A stretch of 64,000 nucleotides of DNA from Rhabditophanes sp. KR3021 (taxonomy: Eukaryota; Nematoda; Chromadorea; Rhabditida; Alloionematidae). Made by a program: the position numbers and the translations under genes. The notes under the pieces are model-generated. The model saw only the letters and a list, made by a program, of their open reading frames with translations. It ran no database searches and was not told where the DNA came from. Shown here piece after piece: positions 44,801-55,070 of this stretch. The stretch is from contig CAUJLY010000002.1 in assembly GCA_963281155.1 (NCBI GenBank), positions 6,324,001-6,388,000 of the forward strand. The letters run 5' to 3'. Position 1 is the first letter of the stretch. Every line of letters starts with the position of its first letter.

Positions 44801-47800
44801 ACATTTACAGTTTATATTTTAGAATCCATAAAGAATAAGGAAAAGGAGAGTTTGACGTTTACTTAAGGCTAGAACCAAGAAAAGCAGTGGGAGTTGGTCA
44901 GTAGGTAGTGTAAAGAATGCTATCAAATACGCTGGGATAGCTGTAGAATTTGAAACGAGAATAATAGACATAGTAGAGACTTTAAACAGAAAGTTAATCT
45001 AAAGAGGTTCTACGATAAGAAAAACGATATCAGTTGGAATGAGAATTTTGGAAAAAGTGAAATAACAGTCCTGAAAAGGAAGTACCAATCGGAGGCAATG
45101 CTTGAAAACATCAAGTCTATTCTTATCAGAACCTTTAGACCTCAAACCACAAATTCCGGCAACCTTCTTTTGAAGAGGTCCTTAAAATGAACTCGCGACT
45201 TAATAGACAGGGAGTCGATCTCCTTATGAACGAGTCTATGGATGCTAATGAATTTTGGGCCGTGCAATTTTACAAAGAAGATTCCCAATAGTCTGTCTAA
45301 TTAAAATACATCACTTCCCATTCCGCATCAATCAAAATAAACTTTTTAATTGTGCTAGTTAATTTTTCCGTACCTTGAAAACTCTGTCCTTTCTGTTGTT
45401 TGCAATTTCTAATAATTCTTTGTCCAAGACATGTTCAGTTACTCCAACGGCAAACATTTGAATTTTCTTGTCGCGGGCATGGGCTGCTGGGATAGTGACG
45501 TTATCCTGGGAACGACCATCAGTGATGACAATAACAATTCTGGAAACGCCCTTTCCAGCAGGTCTAGCTCCATTATTTTCGTTGTAAACATTTTCAACGA
45601 CATGCTCGATTACTTGTCCTGTTCAAATATAACATTAATTAAAAATAATTTATGATTTAGTGGAAAGTTTGGCTTTATATTTAGTATATTTACTGTGTTT
45701 GCTGAATTTTCAAAGTCGTGTTTTATGTTGGAGTAAACTATAGTCTTAAATTGAGAACGCAGAAGCATGCCACTTAAACTAAAAGAAGGATGTTACGGCA
45801 CACTCCATTCAGTCAACAAGAGCGTCAATTTTAAAATATTTGGAAGGATGGAAGAAAATTAGTTGTGTATGGCTCGATGAACTCCCTATCAATGAAGCTC
45901 TCGGTCTTGGGTATGCTGTTATACATGATATAAGACGTGTTTTAAGTAACATCTATGATTCTGGCCAATCAAGTAATGTATTTAAAACATCCAGATATTC
46001 TTAAAAGAATCAGTCAAAGTGCTCTTAACCGAATTTATGCCAACAAATCTTCTCCAAAGTCATCTCTTTTTAATCTTAATAAGTTTTTGATTGTAAAAGA
46101 CAAAATACCTGTTCTGGTCAAACCGGTTAAGTATTCGGTATTTGAGATGGCTTTGACAACATCGCTTCTGTCGCCATGTTTTCCTAAATCGAATTCGTGT
46201 CTTATTTGGTCTGAGTACTGAACAAATCCAACTCTGGTTTGTTCTTTGTTGATGTCGAACAATTCGACGAAATCTTTTAAGAAACGAAGGACTTCTTCTT
46301 TAAATGTGTCACCACCAATACTTCCAGAACCATCTACAACGAACACCAAGTCAGATGGTTGAGCTGGACAGGTTGTTTGTAAAGTACATACTCGGCCAGG
46401 TGGAAGTTTCGCACTTCCTGAGACGTCGGCGTATCCTGGGGCACATACGCAAGTATAACCTTAAATATTTATGACTTAATTAACAGTTAAAAGCACTTAC
46501 CATCTTCTAGGTCAATGCATGAACTGTTGACGTCACAGGAATTTAAATTTGAATCGCTGCATTCGTTTCCGGAGGCAGAGCATTTCCGTCCTGGTAACAG
46601 GGAAAAGGTTGAAGAAACGTCAACGAAGGAGGCTTTGCATTTACACTCGTACCCAGAAGGCAAATCGTAACAGGTGGCGTGTGGATCCTACAAATAAAAA
46701 TAAAATGATGTTGCGGATTTAAGCGTTTTTCAAAAAATATCAAAAAGTTAAGGGGACACCCGGGTTCGAACCAGGGACCTCACGATCTGCAATCGCATGC
46801 TCTACCACTGAGCTATATCCCCCTTGACGTTCATAACTCAACTTAATACACATCACAAAAATGTCCCGAAATGAATAAAAACTTACACAAGCATGTAACC
46901 CCTCACACTCATTAACATATTTCTTACAACTTCTTCCAGGCTTGTTAATAGCATCTGAACTTTCATCTTGATACCCAGGCTTGCACTGACAAATGTATTT
47001 ATCAATTTGATTAGAGCAAATAGCTCCACTAGGATCACAATCATTTCCTCGGTCACAATGATTGAAGACTCGGCACTTTCCATTGTCATTTACTGAACCA
47101 CGACCACATTGACATGAATAGACGCCATAAGCATTAGTGATGCAAACTTTATTTTCCCCACATGAAGGAGCCAATGGATCGCAAGTATTAGTGTCAGGTT
47201 CATGAGCAGGTGCATTTCCATTACCAGGAGAAGAAGGAGTTCCATAGTAAGTATTAGGTGAAGCTTTCACATTATCCACAGGTTGAATGCATTGTCTCCC
47301 CGGAAATTGTTGAATATTTGAACTGATGTCAACGAAGCCAGGCTTACACTTGCAAAAGAAACCTTCCTTTTGGTCGAGGCAGATTGCGTTTTGAGCACAA
47401 TCATGACTTCCATTTGCACATTCATCTATCATTTTGACACATTTACGGCCAGGTAATTTGGATAATTCGGCAGAGATGTCTTCGTAGCCAGATGTGCATT
47501 TGCAATTGTACGCTTCTTCGGTGTCGATACAATCAGCATTCTTGTGACAGTCGACGTCGTATTTGTAAGGTTCAGCACATTCATTCACAGTTGGACGGCA
47601 TATCCGCCCAGGTCTATAGGCGTCCGCAGAAACATCCACGCACCCTTTCTTGCACTCGCACCTATAACCATCCTCTAAGTCAAGACAAGTCGAGTGACTT
47701 TGATCACAGTCATTGTCAGCAGGCTTGGCACATTCATTATACAAGGTACACCTACCATCAGGGCCTCTTGAAACCTTGTCAGGACAAGCACATTTATATG

Positions 47801-47999
47801 TTCCATCCAAAAAGGAGCAAACTTCTTTCTTTGATTTGTCACAACTACTGGGGTCATCTACCCAACATTGGAAAGAGTTGCCATTGTATACTGTTGCTGG
47901 AGCTACTTTTACTTGAGCACATTTTGTGGTAATTGATAATATTGCTAGTAAAAGTGGTAAAATGGCAAGTGGATTGCTTCTAAACGTCAGAAGCGACAT
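38859..47999 (-). CDS. mup-4: MUP-4/MUA-3-like epidermal adhesion receptor (EGF, VWA, SEA, TM)
   Basis: Fourteen exons: 46887-47999, 46501-46687, 46109-46459, 45374-45618, 43380-44145, 43185-43334, 42687-43139, 42258-42636, 42017-42216, 40629-41974, 39967-40414, 39770-39822, 39605-39721 and 38859-39560. All junctions are in phase, 2,169 residues. In nematodes such receptors sit in epidermal hemidesmosome-like organelles linking cuticle to intermediate filaments and muscle. Order: signal peptide (NPLAILPLLLAILSITTKC); EGF repeats; VWA domain near residue 470 with MIDAS motif DGSGS and VIVITDGRS; many EGF repeats, several with GRxC endings; two SEA domains in the 1.3-kb exon; more EGF repeats; one membrane span (about 1948-1971); and a Ser/Glu/Thr-rich cytoplasmic tail. 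The length fits MUP-4 better than the longer MUA-3. A TTTCAG abuts the ATG. Introns are mostly about 40-50 bp. Two hold tRNAs, and two around the VWA second half are enlarged. Confidence 0.92.
40498..40569 (-). tRNA. tRNA-Cys: tRNA-Cys (GCA), intronic copy 1
   Basis: 72 nt, minus strand: acceptor GGGGATA pairs with TGTCCCC, D arm GCTCAGTGGTAGAGC, anticodon loop TTGCAGA, T arm CCTGGTTCGAACCCGGG, and discriminator U73 as expected for tRNA-Cys. No intron. A TTTTT Pol III terminator follows within about 5 nt. It sits inside intron 40415-40628 of the MUP-4-like gene, same strand. Internal A and B boxes are intact. Identical to the copy at 46751-46822. Confidence 0.97.
44356..45290 (+). pseudogene. 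Possible DNA-virus-like (BRO/KilA-N-type) gene remnant in a mup-4 intron
   Basis: The 1.2-kb intron between exons ending 45374 and starting 44145 holds plus-strand frames, antisense to the host gene. The first (44356-44631) opens with ATG and reads GKEVWMWSYFDSAEDICKCL near its start and FSHITKMGMYFIEQLL near its end. This layout recalls the BRO N-terminal domain of large DNA viruses. An overlapping frame continues to 44866. Further protein-like stretches in changing frames (such as NAIKYAGIAVEFETRIIDIV) run to about 45290, interrupted by stops. It therefore looks like a dead insertion. The family call is by general resemblance only; a cellular mobile element is the alternative. Confidence 0.35.
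45783..46004 (+). pseudogene. Coding-like fragment in the neighbouring mup-4 intron
   Basis: The next intron (45619-46108) also carries a plus-strand frame, about 73 codons with no start codon. It includes ILKYLEGWKKISCVWLDELP followed by a helical-looking stretch. Composition is protein-like. It may be part of the same insertion as the remnant at 44356-45290, now split by the small VWA exon between them, or a separate event. No family recognised. Confidence 0.25.
46751..46822 (-). tRNA. tRNA-Cys: tRNA-Cys (GCA), intronic copy 2
   Basis: Base-for-base the same 72-nt tRNA as at 40498-40569, with cloverleaf, GCA anticodon and U73 intact and the same TTAACTTTTT tail. It lies in intron 46688-46886 of the MUP-4-like gene, again on the host strand. 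Identity extends only a few bases beyond the gene on the 3' side (through the terminator), and not on the 5' side. Confidence 0.97.
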
Positions 48000-50900
48000 C
48001 CTGAAATGATTAAAAAATGTTGCTTTTAAATAAATGAGAAAGGTTAGTTTGGAATAAGCAAGAAACTTATTTTAATAATTAAGATTAATAAGAAGCTAAC
48101 GATAACAATATAAAATTGTGAAATGTACTGGAATAAACATAATTGGTGTGTCTCTCCATAAAAAGCAAACAAATTACCCACGCATCTTTTCACTGATCTC
48201 ACATCTGAAACTTTCTCAATCTTACTAAAAATGTGAAGGTCACCTATTAATTTCAGTGATATCTAAATTCTCCCATTAATTAGGGGTTGATTTTTGCGGA
48301 AAGAACGATTATGTAAACAATCGTATAAATATTATTATTATGATTTTGTCAGAAACGAACAAAAATGGTACTATAAAGGATTTAATGCATAGCTGACTGT
48401 TACCATAACTATTAATGTGATATAATTTTAAAAACAAGAAAACGAAAGAAGAAAGGTACCTTTTAGGGTGGTATTATTTAGTAATTAAAAGAAATGTCAA
48501 AAAGACAACGCTTACTATTGAATACTGAGGTTGATTTAACTTTTTGAACTTGTTTCTGTTACTAAATTCAATTAACACGGAGGAGAGATTGAACAACACA
48601 TATTGTGCAAACGTTTACTCAAAAAATGAATTAAATAGTATGAAGTAAGTGTAATATAATAGTTATGAATGTTTCAATTAAGAGAATCACATAGATCAGC
48701 TCGCCCTTTTCTGTATATCTTTATTAGGTACGCATTGACATGTTGCAAACAACTCTTAATTATATTATTTTTACTTTTAATATTGGTGAAGTCGAATCGG
48801 AGAAAAAAGTGTAATTTAAATTGATATGTCGTTTAGAGAGGGAGTATGATGCTAAATTAGTCTAGCTTGAAACAAACAAAAATGTTAAAATATCGTAATC
48901 AAAAAGGAATTTAGGGAAAAATGATTAGGCAGTCAACAAGATGGAATCAACAAAAAAAGGATGATGAAGAGACATTCGAATATATTAATCTTTTGCTTAA
49001 TGAATGGAAAGCCAAGGAAAAAAATCTTGTTTACATACAAAAAATAGCCACAATTAGTAAGAAAAAAGAAGATCTTTTTCTATAGTTAATGCATCTTTGA
49101 AGGCAGGCTTCATTAATGCCTAAAGGTGTACATTCGTCTTCTACTTGATATAAAAGCTTTATTGGGTGAAAGCTTTTCCTAATGTAAAATAAAAGTAGGC
49201 TTTGTACTTTAAAATCATTTTCTCCAACTATTCCTAACAGGAACCTTTATTTATTCCATTAAAAGACATCCAACAAATGCAATTTAAATAATCTCATCAA
49301 ATGATTTTGTATATTATTTTAATTGAATTTGTATATGTGCAGGGGAGCCGACTTTAGCATAATGATAGTTGGTTTTGTGTTGTAATAATGAGTAAAGGAC
49401 ATCCATCAAGTATGCCATTTAGTTGATTTAGTTGGTTATTGCGAAACGATTTACCAGAAATAGTGAATTCTACAAAAATGAAAAGAGTAAATTATGGGTT
49501 TTAATGAAGATTGATAAGAAAAGATCATTAGTATGAAGTTTTTTTGCTGTAAAAATATAATTAGTTAGTTACTGTTTTAATAAGGATAATTTTGTTGTAA
49601 ACAATTAAGTGGTTTAAAAAAAGTTACCTTGAAGTAATGCGATGATACATTCATTAAGAAACAAGTAATTATGATGTCAAGCTAATTTTTTACCTAAACA
49701 TTTCTAATTGGGGATGAAAATTAATTTGGAAAAAATTGGTGTGAAAAGATGTAATCTGTATTTGGTAGTTCTTTGAAGTCTACTGCGATCAATCACACTT
49801 TATATCAACATACACAAATGTTGATGCATATATCCTTGTTGTATCCTAGTAACTCTTATACTAAACTTGAAAACAATTGGAGAACATTTTAGTAATATAA
49901 AGTTGTGGCGTAATTGCTGTTATGTTGGTACATCTTTATCCTAACTAAATCTTTTGTCACTTAATCAAGCCATATATTAATTAAGAAATGTGAATATATG
50001 TTTGTGTTGTAAAATACTGGTTTCAAATCGTCTACGACACCACAACTACCATTTTATATTATTATTATATTTTATAGTTGTGTCGTTTCTTAGATATATG
50101 CATAAATAGTTAGGGGAAAAGTCGTAGTGGACGTTTGATAAGAAAGGTAAATTAGATGGTGATGATGCTAAAAATATATTTTATATTATGAAATCTGAAA
50201 CCATTCTTATTGTTTAGAAAGTTACTTTTGATTAGAAAATGATGATCAAGCAATAGGATAGATATATTTGATTGCTTCCAAAGGTATAAGGCATTCGAAT
50301 ACCGGTATACTTTGATGTTTTAAAGAAAGATCCCACATATAAAATCATAATATTATTTTATATTTTGCTCAACAAATAGTTATTGCATGAATCATCCAAA
50401 ATATTAGAAGTAATTAGTTGTAGTAACAACTCCAAATGTTGAATCATCAGTCTGAACAAAAAGGTCCACTATGATTAAACCATTTGACGAGGAGACAGAT
50501 ATGGTCTAATGAACCATGATAACATAAATGAGTTCATAGTGGCCTTTGGATAAAATATAATACTAATAATAGTGTTTGTGCCTTTTCTCGATCAGCATAC
50601 CTACACTTGATTTTCCGGTTAATTGTATATTATTATTATACATACACAATCAAAGTAACAAGAATTTGTACGTTTTAATTGGCTGTGGATAAGGAAAAAA
50701 TGAAAAGAGATATGATCCATTTGTCTTGGCATTGACATTGAATAAAAGAAAGTTAGGAGAAAGTATTTTGACTAAAAAATAAGGTAATTTAGGGATGTCA
50801 ATAGGAGCACAATTGATGATTAAAAAACGTTGTAACAAAGTATGCTTTAAATAGTACGAAAACTGGTTTTATCATAAATTCTTATAACAAATCCGTAAAC

Positions 50901-52312
50901 GTAATAATTGTTGTGTGTATCTTCTAAAAAGTTACATCTTAATATAGCCGTTACATAAATGATTAAATGTGTTCAAATAAATATTGTTTTTGTTAGGAAT
51001 TTGATTAAAATCTGGATCAAAAAGAACATCTAACATAAATTGTTTCAAACTAAACAAAAGAAAGTTTTATTCGTTTGATCTGATGATTGGCAATTGAGCG
51101 TACTTTTTTGGTTGTTGTTGAAGGGGGATCTATAGGGAGGTTACATTTAAACGGAAATATAAATTGAATTGAAAAAAGATATTGTTAAGCTAAATAGTAG
51201 GATTCTTTGAAATGAACAGACAAATGATTTTAAGGATATTGTGTATGATTTTTCAAACAATGGTTAAATGATTATTATAATAATGAAGTGTGATATTTTG
51301 GATAGTGGTGTAAAACGTGAAATGCCTGAGTGTCGCAGTAAGTATAATAAATATAGTATAGATCGTACAATAAAAGTTAATACTTCATTTGAATTTTTAG
51401 TTGTTATTAAAGGTAGTGGGAAATTATTAAGATGTGGCACCAAAAAAGTTGTTATTTATCGTAACATGTAATGAAAAATAAGTTGTTTTATCCATATAGA
51501 CAAAAAAGTTGCAGATGTAATATCCATTAATATGGTTCGTATTCCCAAATAAAGATTTTGTAGAGATAAGTGAAAACGATTATATGAGGTAGTAAAAAGA
51601 AGTAATAGATATCTTTAATTTTCTTGTGCAAATTTATTGTACTGTGATTTTTTAATTGGATTATTGTCAATCAAATAATACCTCCCTGCCCATAATTTTG
51701 GCGTCACAAAAAAGTTCAACTATTATAGATACTTATTTATGAGCTTTGTTGAAGGTCATAAACAAAAGTATTTAGTTTAAAAATTAAGATCGCTTCATCA
51801 AATGGAAATAAAAAATTGCTCAGGAAAGCTTTTGTTAATTATTTGATAAATCAGAACCACGTTTATTAAATATTTGGCAAAGATCAGCTTCTCAATGCCA
51901 TTAAGTTGTTTCATTTGTGATCGTTGCCTCAATGAAGCCATTATTAGGCTAATAAATTAAGATATCAAGAAGTTGTGTAATTATTTCCCGCTGTTAATAC
52001 CTTTAATTGTTAATTTAACACACCGAAAAAATTTCAGTTATTCCAAGCACATTTTAACCATAATTCCCTGAAGGTTATCCATTCATTCCAAAAAAATCAA
52101 AATTAATTGAACCAAAGTTTAATAATTAAAAGTTTCACTTGACATACTTTTTTATGACTTAACACAAACTAACTTTGGTAGTGTACATCGTTGTACTACA
52201 CGCTCTGACTCTTACGCAGAAAATAATTGCCTGCTGTTGGAAGGAAGATTCGATATTTTAAATAAAACAAACCTACATTGTTTGGCTGTTATATTTTGGA
52301 AAATCTCTAAAA
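48000..52312. other. Long intergenic region between mup-4-like gene and BRX1
   Basis: About 4.3 kb, very AT-rich, between divergent starts. It probably carries regulatory DNA for the epidermal receptor gene. Small frames (for example 50650-50838 minus, 51268-51471 plus) lack motifs and splice context. No RNA gene, transposon or tandem array recognised. Confidence 0.5.
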
Positions 52313-53373
52313 ATGGGCAAGAAAGCTGGTGTTCGCCGTATGAGGCATGTCAAGGAAATTGAGGAGGGTGTTGCTGCTAAGATTGGGGCCGAGAAAGTGG
52401 ATATTTCGAGAGTTTTCGAATCTGATTCAGAGTCCTCTGACTCCGAAAATGAGACTGGCGTAGAGAAGAAGGTCCTCAACCCTAATTGGAAGAATCGTAC
52501 TCGTATATTGATGCTGTGTTCTAGGGGGACCATGTACAGAACGCGTCATTTGATGAAGAATTTCAAATCTATGATCCCGCACATTAAGACTGAGTCTAAG
52601 TTTGATAAGACGGGCAAATTTAGTGTCATCAATGAGATTGCTGAACTTCAAAATTGCTCCAAAGTTATGTTCTTTGAAAATAGGAAACACAAAGATACTT
52701 ATCTCTGGCTTGCTGATGCTCTAAATGGACCTAGTACTAAATTTTTGGTACACAACGTTCATACGATGGAGGAGCTTAAGATGGTCGGTAATTGTTTAAA
52801 GGCCTCTAGACCAATTTTGAGTTTCGATGAGACTTTCGACACCAAGCCACATTTCCAAATAGTTAAAGAGCTTTTGAAAGGAGTAAGTTTGATTGTGTTG
52901 AAATATGTATTTATTTATTGTTTTAGATCTTTTCAACACCAAACCATCACCCACGGTCCCAACCATTCGTTGATCACATTTTCAACTTCTCTATCACTCC
53001 CGATGAGAAAATTTGGTTCAGAAATTTCCAAATGCCAGATGCCAAGCTTGAATTACTTGAAGTTGGACCTCGTTTTGTCTTGGAACTAATTCGCATTTTT
53101 GATGGTTCATTCGAAGGTACTGTTCTCTACTCCAATCCTTCGTATGTGTCACCTAATGAGGTCAGAAGAAAGCACAAGATTGATGCCAGAGAAGCCGTTC
53201 AAAACAAAAAGACCAGTACATTGGATGCTAAGGTTAGAGCAGAACACTTCAAGACACTCAAATTCGAAGACGATAAGGCTATCTACAAGGAGGAGGTTGA
53301 TATGAGAAATCCATTAATCAGACAACTAAATACCCAAATTGAAAATCTTGATGATGAAGATATGGAAGAATGA
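52313..53373 (+). CDS. BRX1: BRX1, ribosome biogenesis protein (Brix domain)
   Basis: Two exons, 52313-52882 and 52927-53373, phase 0 across a 44-bp intron, 338 residues. BRX1 acts in nucleolar assembly of the 60S subunit. A basic N-terminus (MGKKAGVRRMRHVKE) and acidic Ser-rich stretch precede the Brix domain. Within it are NRTRILMLCSRGTMYRTRHL, LQNCSKVMFFENRKHKDTYL, FLVHNVHTMEELKMVGNCLK and SRPILSFDETFDTKPHFQIV. After the intron come IFSTPNHHPRSQPFVDHIFN and LVLELI-type blocks including EVGPRFVLELIRIFDGSFEG. The C-terminus is charged (ENLDDEDMEE). All family blocks are present, so it should be functional. Confidence 0.95.
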
Positions 53374-53689
53374 GATGGGTTTGAAACAGTCCATTCGACA
53401 TTGCTCGAGAACTCAAACAATTAAGTTAAGGGAGAATTATACCTATCCATTCATTTCTCCTGAACCTATATAATTACACTGTTGTTATTCATCTTTTAAT
53501 TCGTTTATTGTTAATTGTTTTTAATAAATTTTTGTTCATTGTCACTTTTCTTGACTTCATTCATTTGAAAGACATAAAACATATTTAAACCAGATAATAT
53601 TAAACTCATCAACAAGGTAACATTAAACTTATAAGCAAAGTAGTTTATTGCAAAAAAGTTTATTTAAATAATTAAAAGCAGAAGTGCAA

Positions 53690-54110
53690 TCATTTGTTCT
53701 TCAAGGCTTCCTTGATTTGTTTGTAACATGCAGCTGTATTTGGAGTAGCTGTCCCATCAATAATCTGGCTTCGCACCAACTCAAAGTCATACAAAGTATT
53801 ATTGCCCTTTGAATGCGCTAGTGTTATCAATTTTGCCACCCAACACTTCAGTCAAAAACTCCTTGTACGGCATGTCAAGCAGTTCATCAGGCAGAGTTTC
53901 TGTGATGATTTCGAGCAGTTTACTATTGATCTCATTTAAAAAGTTGTTGAAGTCATCGTTTTTTATAACATTTGTTCTTTCTTTGACTAAATGGAGTTGT
54001 AATTATTAGCTTGGATTTAACTTACATTTTGCATCACTGGATGTTTTGATTACGGTGATACGTTCGACTGCAGGGTTGCCCGTCTTTTTAGGAGCTGGAA
54101 TTCTTTTCAT
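53690..54110 (-). CDS. Hypothetical small protein, about 113 residues
   Basis: Proposed exons: 54026-54110, 53847-53986 and 53690-53806. The first intron (39 bp, GTAAGTT...CATTTAG) is clear. The second (40 bp) uses a weaker GTGTTGGG donor and TTCAAAG acceptor, but restores a long open frame ending YKQIKEALKNK. Without it the protein would stop 16 residues later. The N-terminus is basic (MKRIPAPKKTGNPAVERITV). The middle is a predicted helix with NNFLNEINSKLLEIITETLP and DELLDMPYKEFL, faintly like the helical N-terminus of borealin-type proteins. That hint is too weak to name it. Convergent with BRX1, divergent from the second elongin C gene. Confidence 0.55.
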
Positions 54111-54520
54111 TGTGAATTATTAGCGTATATTACACCACCTTATAAAAAGTCTCTGAAAAGAAGAATGTCAAAACAATTGTCACGAATGCGCCCAAATTAA
54201 ACATTTTCCCAACACAATTCACTTTAAAACTATTTCGAGACGACAACGTCATATCGAACAACTAACAAATTTAAATATATCCAATTATTAGATGTGATTC
54301 AATCTTTTTGTTTCTCTCTAAAATCATATTTCTCATCTAAGATTTCTCAAAAGTATTCTTAGCTATAAATAGGATTCATAGGATTGCTTTTATTTATTCA
54401 TCATCCTTACATAAATAACAAATCAAATATAGGATAAGATTAGTTGTTCGTTATGTTATTAAAAATAAACAGATATTTACTTGCTTTGATAAACAATTTC
54501 AGCACTAAATAATTCGCAAG

Positions 54521-54895
54521 ATGCAAGAATTAGATTTACCGACAATTGAGGGTCCTGATGCCTCATATGTTCGTCTAGTATCCTCGGACAACCACAACTT
54601 TTTGATACCTAAAGATTTGGCGTTTGCCAGTGATACCATAAGAACAATGTTTGAGGGACCAGGAGCTTTCATGGAAACCGAAACTAATACAGTTCATTTA
54701 AAGACTATTCCGTATGTTAATTGACATTATATAAAGCACTAATTCAATTTAAGATCTCATATACTCCAAAAAGTATGTCACTACTTTGCTTACAGATATC
54801 AATACCAAGATTTAGAAGAAGAGTTTCCTGATTTTGAAATTCAAGAAGAGATGGCCTTAGATCTATACATAGCAACACATTTTCTTGAATGTTAG
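54521..54895 (+). CDS. Diverged elongin C paralogue
   Basis: Two exons, 54521-54711 and 54754-54895, phase 2, 110 residues. It aligns end to end with the elongin C at 32547-32962: EGPDASYVRLVSSDNHNFLI, PKDLAFASDTIRTMFEGPGA, TETNTVHLKTIPSHILQKVC, and THFLEC at the end in place of ANFLDC. The first intron is at the same codon as in the canonical copy; the second is absent. Changes fall in otherwise invariant places: the NFREIP block is HLKTIP, and the YTNSxxEIPEF loop is replaced by an acidic YQDLEEEFPDF. BC-box or cullin partner choice may therefore differ (inference). An AATTTCAG acceptor lies 18 nt before the ATG. Confidence 0.88.
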
Positions 54896-55070
54896 ATACA
54901 CATTTGTTTAATAAATTTGAGTCCACTTCCAAAAGTACTTTTATATACATGGATACCTTTTATTAAACAAAAATTAAAAACTTCTTTATACAATTTTAAT
55001 ATATCATTTGATGTCATCGGGAATTGAGTTTTGTACAAGAGGGTAACAATTTAAAAGACACCGAGTTCCA

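Noticed and set aside
46740..46886. C-terminal extension of the first mup-4-like exon reading through to SSVVEHAIADREVPGSNPG
   Set aside because: It is translation of the intron and the embedded tRNA-Cys; the GTAAGT donor after HAC joins in phase to the next EGF exon.
51268..51471. 67-codon frame upstream of BRX1
   Set aside because: Low-complexity Ile/Lys composition, no homology or splice signals seen.
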